This document shows positions 47,713 through 55,902 of a stretch of DNA of 64,000 bases, in pieces. The notes beneath the pieces are model-generated. The model searched no databases, was not told where the DNA came from, and saw only the letters and a program-made list of their open reading frames with translations. Numbering within the stretch: position 1 is the first letter of the stretch; each line of letters opens with the position of its first letter. Source of the DNA: Marinobacter persicus (GTDB lineage Bacteria; Pseudomonadota; Gammaproteobacteria; Pseudomonadales; Oleiphilaceae); contig NZ_FOSC01000009.1 of assembly GCF_900114155.1 (NCBI RefSeq), positions 62,001 to 126,000 of the forward strand, given 5' to 3'. Both the position numbers and the translations under genes were made by a program.

Positions 47713-48615
47713 ATGCGCCTGAATTACCACCATCTTTACTATTTCTGGACAGTAGCCCGGGTGGGGCACCTGACCCGGGCTGCGGAATCGCTCCACATTT
47801 CCCAATCGGCGCTGTCCGGGCAAATACGGAAACTCGAGGACAACCTGGGCTATGACCTGTTCCTGCGTGAAGGGCGCCAGCTCAAACTGTCAGAGGCGGG
47901 ACGCATTGCCTTTACCTACGCCGAAGACATCTTCCGCCGGGGCGCCGAACTTGAAGCCCTGCTGCGTTCAGGCCAGCACACCAGCCGGGAAACCTTGCGG
48001 GTGGGAGCCGTTGCCACCCTGTCACGCAATTTCCAGGAAGGCTTTCTCAGGCCTTTGCTCGGCCGGGGCGACCTGGACCTCAAGCTACAAAGTGGAGTGC
48101 TCGATGATCTGCTCAGGCGGCTCTCGGCCCACCGCCTGGATCTGATTCTCTCCAACCAGCCGGTTCAGGGCGATGATCGCAATCCCTGGCGTTCCAGGCT
48201 GATGGCGCGACAGCCGGTCAGTCTCATCGGCCCGCCCGAGGGTGTGGGCCCGGATGCAAGCTTCCAGACCATCATCCGGGAGAAACCGTTGATTCTGCCG
48301 GGCCCGGAGAACAACATTCGCCAGGCCTTTGACCAGCTGTGTGACGTGCACCAGGTATACCCGGTGATTGTCGCCGAGGTGGATGACATGGCCATGATGC
48401 GACTGCTTACCCGCGATACCGGGCATTTCGCCGTCCTGCCCCCGGTGGTGGTACGGGATGAGCTGAAAAACGGCAAACTACACAGTTACGGGGCGTTGCC
48501 GGGCGTGTTTGAAGAGTTCTACGCCATTCGGATCCACCGCCAGTTCGAATCGACCCTGGTTCGCCAACTGATTGATCAGCAGGCCGACGAGTTGTTGGCA
48601 TTTGATGCGTCCTGA
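47713..48615 (+). CDS. LysR family regulator, probable controller of dabBA
   Basis: LysR regulator of 300 residues. The helix-turn-helix is at about residues 5-62 (LNYHHLYYFWTVARVGHL, ISQSALSGQIRKLED) and the effector-binding domain follows from about 90. The N-terminus (LNYHHLYYFW) resembles the NhaR-like subgroup. Its position directly divergent from dabB is classical for LysR control of the neighbour, presumably in response to inorganic carbon supply. It has no clear ribosome site. Confidence 0.9.
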   Translation: MRLNYHHLYYFWTVARVGHLTRAAESLHISQSALSGQIRKLEDNLGYDLFLREGRQLKLSEAGRIAFTYAEDIFRRGAELEALLRSGQHTSRETLRVGAVATLSRNFQEGFLRPLLGRGDLDLKLQSGVLDDLLRRLSAHRLDLILSNQPVQGDDRNPWRSRLMARQPVSLIGPPEGVGPDASFQTIIREKPLILPGPENNIRQAFDQLCDVHQVYPVIVAEVDDMAMMRLLTRDTGHFAVLPPVVVRDELKNGKLHSYGALPGVFEEFYAIRIHRQFESTLVRQLIDQQADELLAFDAS

Positions 48616-48693
48616 GGCCGGATTACCGCGGTGGATTGCAGCCGCGAACCAAACATAGGATGATTGGGTCATAGCAACAAAGGATGAAAGGAT

Positions 48694-49377
48694 ATGCTGT
48701 CACCCATTCGCAAAGGGTCTCTGGTGGACACCGCCATCGAAAGCCTGCGCCAGAACATTGAAAACGGGGAATGGCCGGTAGGCACACGGCTTCCGGTAGA
48801 GGCAGAGCTGTCAGAAGCCCTGGGCATCAGTCGCAACACCATTCGTGAAGCCGTCCGGGTGCTGGCCCACGTGGGCATGCTGGAAACCCGACAGGGTGAT
48901 GGCACCTACGTGCGAGCCAGCCGCGACGCCGGTGAAACACTCAGACGTATAACCCGAACACGACTGGCCGAACAGATTGAAGTGCGGATCATGCTGGAAA
49001 CCGAGGCTGCCCGGCTGGCCGCGGCCCGCCGAACGGATGCCGACCTTACCGCGATGACCTCGGCACTGGATGCCCGGGCCGCCGCCGGTACCAACCTGTC
49101 CGAGCGGATCCACCATGACGAGCGCTTCCATCATGCGCTGGTCAGGGCATCCCATAATGCGGCACTGATTGAGCTTTACGATTACTTCGCCAACGCCGTC
49201 AGCCAGACCATTGAACAGACAGAAACCAGTGCCGATCTGCCAGAACCCAGCCAGGAAGACCACGAACTGCTGCTGGCCGCCGTCCGGCGCAGGGATGCTG
49301 AAAAAGCTGAAACCCTGTCACGCGCCCTGCTCTCCCCCAGCCTTAATGCCTTGCAACAGGGAGAAACCACGCCATGA
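48694..49377 (+). CDS. GntR family regulator with FCD domain (FadR-like)
   Basis: Repressor of 227 residues. Winged helix at about 8-72 (LPVEAELSEALGISRNTIREA), FCD ligand domain from about 90-215. The metal/ligand residues appear as HHDERFHHALVRASHN near 147-162 and EDHELLLAAV near 190. Its stop overlaps the symporter start (ATGA), so it probably controls that gene. Confidence 0.9.
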   Translation: MLSPIRKGSLVDTAIESLRQNIENGEWPVGTRLPVEAELSEALGISRNTIREAVRVLAHVGMLETRQGDGTYVRASRDAGETLRRITRTRLAEQIEVRIMLETEAARLAAARRTDADLTAMTSALDARAAAGTNLSERIHHDERFHHALVRASHNAALIELYDYFANAVSQTIEQTETSADLPEPSQEDHELLLAAVRRRDAEKAETLSRALLSPSLNALQQGETTP

Positions 49378-50384
49378 AATTGCGCGTTGATACCTTCACG
49401 ATGCTGCTGCTCGGTGCCATTGTTCTGGCATCGTTCCTGCCGGTCACCGGACAGGCCGCCAAAGCACTGGGCACCATTGGCACGTTGGCCGTTGCACTGC
49501 TGTTCTTTTTTCACGGCGCGGCGCTGTCCCGCCAGCAGATTATCGCGGGCGCAACCCACTGGCGCCTGCACATTCTGATTACGTCATTGACGTTTGTGTT
49601 CTTTCCGCTGGTGGCGCTGCCCATCAATGGTCTGAGCAGCGTGGTGCCTGACTGGATGCCCAAGGATCTGGGCCTGGGCTTTCTTTACCTGGGGGTATTG
49701 CCGTCGGCGGTGTCGTCGTCCATTGCCTACACCGCCCTGGCGAAAGGCAATGTGCCGGCGGCCATTTGCAGTGCAGCGGCCTCCAACGTGTTCGGCATGA
49801 TGCTGACACCGTTCTTGTTGCTTCTGCTGGTTTCAACCTCCGGTGCCGGCGATTTCTCCGTTGCCGAGGCGCTCAGGGACATCGTGCTCCAGCTGCTGTT
49901 GCCGTTTGCCGTCGGCCACGCTCTGCGCCCCTGGCTGGGCGGCATTCTTTCGCGCAACGAAAGCTTCATGGCTCGGTACGACAAAGCGGTTATCTGGCTG
50001 ATCGTCTATTCCGCGTTTTCCCACTCGGTGGTCAGCGGCCTGTGGCAGAAGCTCCCGGTTCAGGCGATCACCCTGACCATTGTTCTGTGTTTTGTGCTAC
50101 TGGCCTTCTTTATGTTGGTCGCGCGACTGATGGTAAGAAAACTGGGCTTCAGTCTGGAAGACGAAGCCGCGGTGGTCTTCTGCGGCTCCAAAAAGAGCCT
50201 GGCCTCCGGCCTGCCCATGGCCAAGGTGCTGTTTTCCGGCCACCCGGGCTTTGGCATGATCGTTCTGCCGATCATGTGCTACAACCAGATCCAGGTCATT
50301 GTCGGGGCCATTCTGGCAGAACGATATCGGGTCAAGATCGAGCAGGCGTCAGCCGCCGCCCATACCACCGAAGATAGCCGCTAG
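49374..50384 (+). CDS. Bile acid:sodium symporter family protein (YfeH-like)
   Basis: Membrane protein of 336 residues with about ten helices, in the SBF-like family (YfeH group). Family blocks: FHGAALSRQQIIAGA near 44-58, PSAVSSSIAYTALAKGN near 110-126, FCGSKKSLASGLPMAKVLF near 267-285. Bacterial members transport organic anions, but the substrate here is unknown. Translationally coupled to the FCD regulator. The 3' end overlaps the J-like gene by 36 bp. Confidence 0.9.
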   Translation: MKLRVDTFTMLLLGAIVLASFLPVTGQAAKALGTIGTLAVALLFFFHGAALSRQQIIAGATHWRLHILITSLTFVFFPLVALPINGLSSVVPDWMPKDLGLGFLYLGVLPSAVSSSIAYTALAKGNVPAAICSAAASNVFGMMLTPFLLLLLVSTSGAGDFSVAEALRDIVLQLLLPFAVGHALRPWLGGILSRNESFMARYDKAVIWLIVYSAFSHSVVSGLWQKLPVQAITLTIVLCFVLLAFFMLVARLMVRKLGFSLEDEAAVVFCGSKKSLASGLPMAKVLFSGHPGFGMIVLPIMCYNQIQVIVGAILAERYRVKIEQASAAAHTTEDSR

Positions 50385-51029
50385 CACCACAAGCCCGACA
50401 ATCCAGCCAATCACCGCCGGCCAGAAATTGACCATCTGCGGTGGTTGGTCTGCTTCATCGTCCGGATCCGTTTCGCGCGGGTCGTCCGGTTCCGGGTTGA
50501 GCCTGGGATCCGGCTCCAGGTTGGCTTCGCTGACACTGAACCAGTCAAACCAGTCACCCAGAAATTTCGCCACCGATTGGGGAAAGCTGCCATTCTCCGC
50601 CATGGGCCGAAGCTGCGGCTCCAGCTGACGGGCAATTTCCCGGCGCAAGGGCAAGTGATCGGCGGGCGGCTCACACAAAATGGCTTTCCAGATGCCCACA
50701 TCTTTCTGCCGACTGTCATCGTTCAGCAATGCTTTCACCTGGATAATTACTTCGCGCACAATCTGGGAATCTTCGGCGCTCAGGGATTCAGCCGCTTCTG
50801 GCCCGGGTGCGGACTGCTCAGGCGGTTTGCCGGTTGCCGGCTCGGTAAAAACAGCGGCAGCGCTCGTGCCAGCTGCCTGGGGCGGCATTTCTCCGGTTGC
50901 CTCGCGAAATGCCTGTTCCAGTGCTTTCGCTTCCTGCTCCGAGGCGAACTTCATCTGGCCCTCATAAGCCTGGCGAATACGGTCCCGGTCCCGGGTGGGC
51001 TCGATCCCCAGAATGTCCCAGCAGCTCAT
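50349..51029 (-). CDS. J-like domain protein with C-terminal membrane anchor
   Basis: The protein has 226 residues from ATG 51029 (MSCWDILGIEPTRDR), with GGAG about ten bases upstream; the long frame to 51266 is rejected because it would read through the divergent promoter. Residues 1-45 look like the start of a J domain (WDILGIEP, IRQAYEGQMK) but the HPD motif needed to stimulate DnaK is absent. A long acidic, proline-rich linker (EPDPRLNPEPDDPRETDPDD) leads to one C-terminal helix (WPAVIGWIVGLVVLAAIF). It might be a tail-anchored adaptor; the function is unknown. Confidence 0.7.
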   Translation of the reverse strand: MSCWDILGIEPTRDRDRIRQAYEGQMKFASEQEAKALEQAFREATGEMPPQAAGTSAAAVFTEPATGKPPEQSAPGPEAAESLSAEDSQIVREVIIQVKALLNDDSRQKDVGIWKAILCEPPADHLPLRREIARQLEPQLRPMAENGSFPQSVAKFLGDWFDWFSVSEANLEPDPRLNPEPDDPRETDPDDEADQPPQMVNFWPAVIGWIVGLVVLAAIFGGMGGG

Positions 51030-51148
51030 ATAACGGCAACTCCGGCTGAAATAGATGTATTTGTTAACGACAAACCAAGCCACCTGCTCTATCCTTAGGT
51101 GCAGATCGAATACAGGCAACTCCGCTGTCCGATTATAGACCGAGTCCC

Positions 51149-53305
51149 ATGACCAATACGAATTACCCCAAGGCAATCCGGCGCTGTAAGCCGACACGTG
51201 TTTATCTGCTGCCGGCCCTTCTGGCCTGTTCAGCCGCCACCTGGGCAAACACCGATTCCTCATCAACGTCCGTTCCCGATTTTGACAGCCAGCTACCCGT
51301 GCTGGGCGGGGATATTCCGGAGGTGCTGACCACCACGCGCCTGCGCCAACCCAAAACCCGCGTACCGGGCAGCACCACGGTAATCGAGGGCGAGACCATC
51401 CGTGACCTCGGCCTGATGCACCTGTATGAAGTGTTCCGACTGGTGCCGGGCATGACGGTCAACTTTGTCGGCAGCCATCAACCCTCTGTCACTTACCATG
51501 GCACCAGTCACTACGAGCAACGGCGCATGCAGGTACTGGTGGACGGACGTACCGCCCACCGGGTGACCCTTTCGGACATGGACTGGAAAACCATGCCGGT
51601 GCCCCTGGAGATGATCGAACGGATTGAAGTGGCCCGCGGGCCCAATTCCGCCGCTTATGGCATTAATGCCTTTCTGGGGACCATTAACATCATTACCCGG
51701 GATCCGGCCGATACCGCCGGTGTCGAAACCTACGTCGGCAGCGGTTCCCGAGGCTACCGCCGCGCCTTCGGCTCGGTCGGCGGCACCGGCGAGGCAATGG
51801 ACTGGCGACTGAACTACGAAAAGCGCCGGTTTGATGGCTTCGATACCAACGATGATGGCGAAGACTTCCACGATGGCAAGGACATCAACAGTTTCAACTG
51901 GGATTCACGGCTGTACCTGGACAACAACGCGAACCTTGAATTAAGGGCCGGGGTCGTCGATGGCGTTGATGAGCGGGACCAGGACAAAGGTGGCTCCCTG
52001 GAAGCCAATGAAAACCCGGATATCGATCTGCGGGATTACCATCTGCAGGCGAAGCTGAATTATCAGCTGTCACAGAACCATTTTTTCCACGTTCAGGCGG
52101 CGGTGGAAAACTACAAGCGCAGGCAGGATTACGGGATTGCGTGGGGACACGCAGCTGTCGACTGTCTCGACAATGGCACGGCTCTTTACGCGGAGGATAG
52201 CCAAGGCGACGACATCTGCTTTCCCGACGGGGATCCGGAGGTCTTTTTCGCGGACATTAGCGACAGCTACGAAGACACACGCATCGAACTGGAACTGCAG
52301 GATACGCTCCTGTTCAGTGAAGACCTGAAACTGGTTACCGGCACCGGGTTTCGCAAGGATATCCTGCGGTCGGATACATTCTTTAACGGTCGTGAGGAGA
52401 TTTACCAGTCCCGGGTTTTCGGTAACCTGGAATATTCCCCCTGGCGCTGGCTCACCTTTAACGCCGGCGGCAACTGGGAGCGTACCAGCACCACGGGTGA
52501 AGACTATTTTTCGCCCCGGGTCGCCGCCAACTTTCAGCTGACCGACCAGCAGGCCCTGCGCTTTGTGTTCTCCCAGGCCGTGCGCACGCCGGATGCTTTC
52601 GAGCAGGACTCGGACTACGGCTATACCCTGAGAAATGTTCGACCTGCCGAGTATGCCGATCTTGAAGATACCCGCATCACCATCGATGAAGCCGGGGATA
52701 CCGGCCTGGACACCAGTGACAAAGAACTTGAAGAAGAACGCATAACCTCCTATGAAATAAGTTATTTCATTCAGCACGCTATGGATGAAGCTTTGCTGTC
52801 TCTGGAAGTGCGTGGTTTCAAGGACCGGATGCGCGACATGATCGGGGGCATTATCCAGCTTAAAGAATGGTCTCTGGAGAACGAATACAACATTGATCAG
52901 AAAGGCGTCGAAGTCGAAGGTTCCGCTGAATTTCCCGGAACCACGCTGCGAGCCAGTTATGCCTACCTCGACCAAGACACCTGGTATACGGGAATCCTCA
53001 GTGACGAAAGCGATACTCTCGAGCGCATGTCGGTCCGCCACTCCGGCAGCCTGGCGGTCATTCAGGACCTGCGGTGGAACCTGAAGGGCGCGACCGCTTT
53101 CTACTGGGCAGACGAGTTCAATCGCAAGCAGGAGCAGTTCGAACGTATCGACGTTCGCCTGAGCAAACAGTTCTTTGCCCCCCGTTACAACGCCGAGCTG
53201 GCGTTTGTCATGCAGCATTACCTGAACCGGGAAGTTGAACTAAGCTCGGATAACATCATCGAGGATCATAACCAGTATTTCATAGAAGCCAGCCTGAAAT
53301 TCTGA
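51149..53305 (+). CDS. TonB-dependent outer membrane receptor
   Basis: Receptor of 718 residues with a signal peptide ending near 34 (ACSAATWA). A plausible TonB box EVLTTTRLRQ lies near 60-70, the plug contains RIEVARGPNSAAYGINAF near 155-172, and the barrel ends in a C-terminal Phe (YFIEASLKF). No Fur box is seen upstream. It is followed by an ABC_sub_bind protein and a sensor protein in what looks like one operon (44 and -4 bases apart), so the ligand may be reported to the cell. The substrate is unknown. Confidence 0.93.
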   Translation: MTNTNYPKAIRRCKPTRVYLLPALLACSAATWANTDSSSTSVPDFDSQLPVLGGDIPEVLTTTRLRQPKTRVPGSTTVIEGETIRDLGLMHLYEVFRLVPGMTVNFVGSHQPSVTYHGTSHYEQRRMQVLVDGRTAHRVTLSDMDWKTMPVPLEMIERIEVARGPNSAAYGINAFLGTINIITRDPADTAGVETYVGSGSRGYRRAFGSVGGTGEAMDWRLNYEKRRFDGFDTNDDGEDFHDGKDINSFNWDSRLYLDNNANLELRAGVVDGVDERDQDKGGSLEANENPDIDLRDYHLQAKLNYQLSQNHFFHVQAAVENYKRRQDYGIAWGHAAVDCLDNGTALYAEDSQGDDICFPDGDPEVFFADISDSYEDTRIELELQDTLLFSEDLKLVTGTGFRKDILRSDTFFNGREEIYQSRVFGNLEYSPWRWLTFNAGGNWERTSTTGEDYFSPRVAANFQLTDQQALRFVFSQAVRTPDAFEQDSDYGYTLRNVRPAEYADLEDTRITIDEAGDTGLDTSDKELEEERITSYEISYFIQHAMDEALLSLEVRGFKDRMRDMIGGIIQLKEWSLENEYNIDQKGVEVEGSAEFPGTTLRASYAYLDQDTWYTGILSDESDTLERMSVRHSGSLAVIQDLRWNLKGATAFYWADEFNRKQEQFERIDVRLSKQFFAPRYNAELAFVMQHYLNREVELSSDNIIEDHNQYFIEASLKF

Positions 53306-53349
53306 GATTATGGATTTGGCAAACCAATGGAAGGAATAGCCAGGACGGT

Positions 53350-54348
53350 ATGACATTTCTCGCTGGTTTTCATACTCGGTTAGCGCAGCGCCTGGATACC
53401 AGTATACCAGGCCTTTTTGTCTGGCTACTGAGTCTTATGCTGATGGCACCCGCCCCGGCATATTCCCAGGCACAATACAGCGAGCAGGTAGTCGTTCCGG
53501 TGGTCGGCTCGGGCAACGGCGCTCTGGATGAACACCTTTTGCGGTTGATCAGGGGGCGCCTGCAAGGCCCAATCACCCTTGAACGACTTTCTCCCGACAG
53601 CTGGCCAGCCCAGGATGAGCCGCCCGGCGACAACTCCGAACTGATTATCACCATTGGCCCGTCGGCCTTTTCCCGGGCGTGGCAGGCTAACCCCAAAGCC
53701 AACATCCTGGCCCTGCTGGTCGACAAATCCTTCATTGATGAATATGTCGAGCGGGCGCCCGGGCAGATCGGTGCGGTGTACTACGATGTTCCGCTTGTGC
53801 GCCAGGCACTGACCGGAAAGGCGATTCTGCCCCAGGCCCGGAAAATCGCCCTGTTGGCCACAACACAAACGGCCACGCTGTATGACACCCTGCTCGATGA
53901 ATTACCGGATTACGGCATGGAAGCCCGGGTATTCATTGCAGATACCGAAGACCAGTTGATACCCACCCTCAACCGGGCACTGGGTTACGGGGATTTTCTG
54001 CTCGCCGCGCGGGATGATCGCATCTACAACGCCCGTAACATCAAACCCATTCTGCTGACCGCCTATCGCCGCAACACCATTCTGATCGGCCCGAGCCAGG
54101 GTTATGTGAAAGCAGGTGCCCTGGCGTCCGGTTACACGCCGTTCGTGGTACTTGCCGAGCAGGCAACCGCTCACATCCAGTACTTCTGGGCGGAAGGCGA
54201 ATTCGCCTCTTCGGAGTATCCGGACACATTCAGTGTCGAGGTCAACGAACAGGTAGCCCGATCGCTGAACATTCCCCTGCCCGATCGTGACTGGATCAGT
54301 AATCGTGTTGATGAGCTGCTAAAGGAAAACCGGGAGGCTTCTGAATGA
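53350..54348 (+). CDS. ABC_sub_bind family periplasmic protein
   Basis: Protein of 332 residues in the ABC transporter substrate-binding superfamily of the ABC_sub_bind type, with a signal region ending near 43 (LMLMAPAPAYS). The body includes IGAVYYDVPLVRQ and LPQARKIALLATTQT, typical of this family, and ILLTAYRRNTILIGPSQGYVK. There is no permease or ATPase beside it. It sits between a TonB receptor and a sensor gene, and its stop overlaps the sensor start (ATGA). It may carry the ligand from receptor to sensor; inference. Confidence 0.8.
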   Translation: MTFLAGFHTRLAQRLDTSIPGLFVWLLSLMLMAPAPAYSQAQYSEQVVVPVVGSGNGALDEHLLRLIRGRLQGPITLERLSPDSWPAQDEPPGDNSELIITIGPSAFSRAWQANPKANILALLVDKSFIDEYVERAPGQIGAVYYDVPLVRQALTGKAILPQARKIALLATTQTATLYDTLLDELPDYGMEARVFIADTEDQLIPTLNRALGYGDFLLAARDDRIYNARNIKPILLTAYRRNTILIGPSQGYVKAGALASGYTPFVVLAEQATAHIQYFWAEGEFASSEYPDTFSVEVNEQVARSLNIPLPDRDWISNRVDELLKENREASE

Positions 54349-55853
54349 CTCTCCGTTCCAGCAAACCCGGTATGTCTCTTTCAGCACGTTTATTGATGCT
54401 GGGAGCGTTCCCGGCCGTGGTAATGTTTTTCGCCCTGATGATTTTCTTTACCTCGGCCCGGCTGGACGACGCCCGCACCGAGCTGGCCCGTTCCGGTCAA
54501 TTGCTGGCCGACAGCCTGGCACCGGCACTGGAATACGCGGTGGTTTCCGGCAACACCAACACACTCGACGCGACTCTCGAGCAGTCTTTGCAGCGCAGTG
54601 ACGCTGCCTGGATCCGGGTTACCGATGTGGTTGGCGATGAGCTGAGCCTGGTACGGCAGAACCAGGGCGCATCCGGGCCGCAATCGGAGCATTTTCAGAC
54701 GTACCGCGCCGACATACTGCAGGAGCCGGTGGATGTTGGTGGCGGTGATTTGCTTAGTGGTAGTTGGGGTGGCAGTTCCGGTGCGCTGAGGGTCGGTACC
54801 GTGGAAGTGGCAGTCAACCCCCGATTGCTGGAGGCTCGCCAGCAACAGATTCTCTGGTCGTCTGTAACTGTTGGCGGCGTGGTACTGCTCTTCACCCTTT
54901 TGATGGTCCGTAGTTTTCTGTCCAAACTGCTTGGTCCCATTCGAAAACTTGCCCGGCGCGTGTCCCATCTGATCGAAGGCAATTACAAGACTTACCCGGT
55001 TGCGGTGGGCGGGAACGCCAGCGAAGTGGTTGCCATTCAACAAAAGCTGAACAAACTGGCGCTCCATCTGGCCCACATGGAGCAGGAACGGGTGAAAACG
55101 CTGGCAGCGTCTGACACGGCCCGCCAGAAGGCGGAGCAGGCCAATCTGATCAAATCCGAGTTCCTGGCAGCCATGAGCAACGAGCTACGGACGCCGTTGC
55201 GGGGTGTGCTTGGCGCCCTGGACGCAACCACTCAGGAACCATTATCAGCCCGGCAAAGTCACTACTTGAAAACCGTTCGCCAATCCACGGAAGACTTGCT
55301 AATGGTGATTTCCGACCTGCTGGATTATGCCAGCATGGATGACGGCCCTTACCTGCCAGGCAACCACACCTTCGACCTCAGAAAGGTGATTGAAAACTGT
55401 GTTGCGTCGTTCCGGTTAAGTGCTGAACAACAGGGAACCGTGCTGGAACTTCAGTTTCCCGGGGCCTGGCCAGAAACCCTGATTGTGGCGGGGGATGGCC
55501 CAAGGGTACGACAGGTGCTCGCCAGTTTGATTGAAAGTGCCGTTGTGGTATCCGGTGATGGTTTTATTAACGTTCGTGCTCACCTCTCGTCCCTGGATCC
55601 GGATCAGGTATTGCTGAACTGTACCGTTGTTGATTCAGGCTCAGGGCTGATGTCCACGCAGTTGGACCCTGAAAGTGGGCAAGCTCCGCTGCCGGCCACT
55701 GGCAGCATGGGGTTGGTAGTCGTACAGAAACTGGTGGAACTTATGGGCGGGCACGTGAAAGTTGGGGTGGAAGAAACCGGGGGCTCATCTATCTGTTTCG
55801 AGTTGCCGTTTCGGCTAGCAATGGCTGAAACGGTCGATTCCAAGGAGCGGTAA
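54345..55853 (+). CDS. Degenerate sensor histidine kinase (no phosphoacceptor His)
   Basis: The protein has 502 residues: helix at about 12-34, a periplasmic sensor of about 130 residues (CHASE8-like, with SGNTNTLDATLEQSLQRSDA), helix at about 165-186, HAMP to about 250, then a HisKA/HATPase pair. The H-box is MSNELRTPLRG: residue 279 is Asn (AAC at 55179-55181) where the phosphorylated His should be. The N-box reads LASLIESAVV, without the Asn residues that bind Mg-ATP. The G1 box DSGSG and G2 GSMGL remain. It therefore cannot work as an ordinary kinase and may act as a ligand-controlled scaffold or modulator. No response regulator gene is adjacent. Confidence 0.85.
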   Translation: MTLRSSKPGMSLSARLLMLGAFPAVVMFFALMIFFTSARLDDARTELARSGQLLADSLAPALEYAVVSGNTNTLDATLEQSLQRSDAAWIRVTDVVGDELSLVRQNQGASGPQSEHFQTYRADILQEPVDVGGGDLLSGSWGGSSGALRVGTVEVAVNPRLLEARQQQILWSSVTVGGVVLLFTLLMVRSFLSKLLGPIRKLARRVSHLIEGNYKTYPVAVGGNASEVVAIQQKLNKLALHLAHMEQERVKTLAASDTARQKAEQANLIKSEFLAAMSNELRTPLRGVLGALDATTQEPLSARQSHYLKTVRQSTEDLLMVISDLLDYASMDDGPYLPGNHTFDLRKVIENCVASFRLSAEQQGTVLELQFPGAWPETLIVAGDGPRVRQVLASLIESAVVVSGDGFINVRAHLSSLDPDQVLLNCTVVDSGSGLMSTQLDPESGQAPLPATGSMGLVVVQKLVELMGGHVKVGVEETGGSSICFELPFRLAMAETVDSKER

Positions 55854-55871
55854 AACAACGGGCAAACGCCC

Positions 55872-55902
55872 ACCCGCAATCGCCGGGCGGGCGCCTGCGG
55901 GT
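55872..55902. terminator. Hairpin between convergent sensor and glutathione reductase genes
   Basis: ACCCGCA (55872-55878) and TGCGGGT (55896-55902) form a 7-bp stem around a GC-rich loop; the stem touches the gor stop codon. There is no T-run, so terminator function is tentative. Confidence 0.35.

Noticed and set aside
51030..51148. Fur box in front of the TonB receptor gene
   Set aside because: No sequence close to the Fur consensus is present, so iron regulation is not supported.
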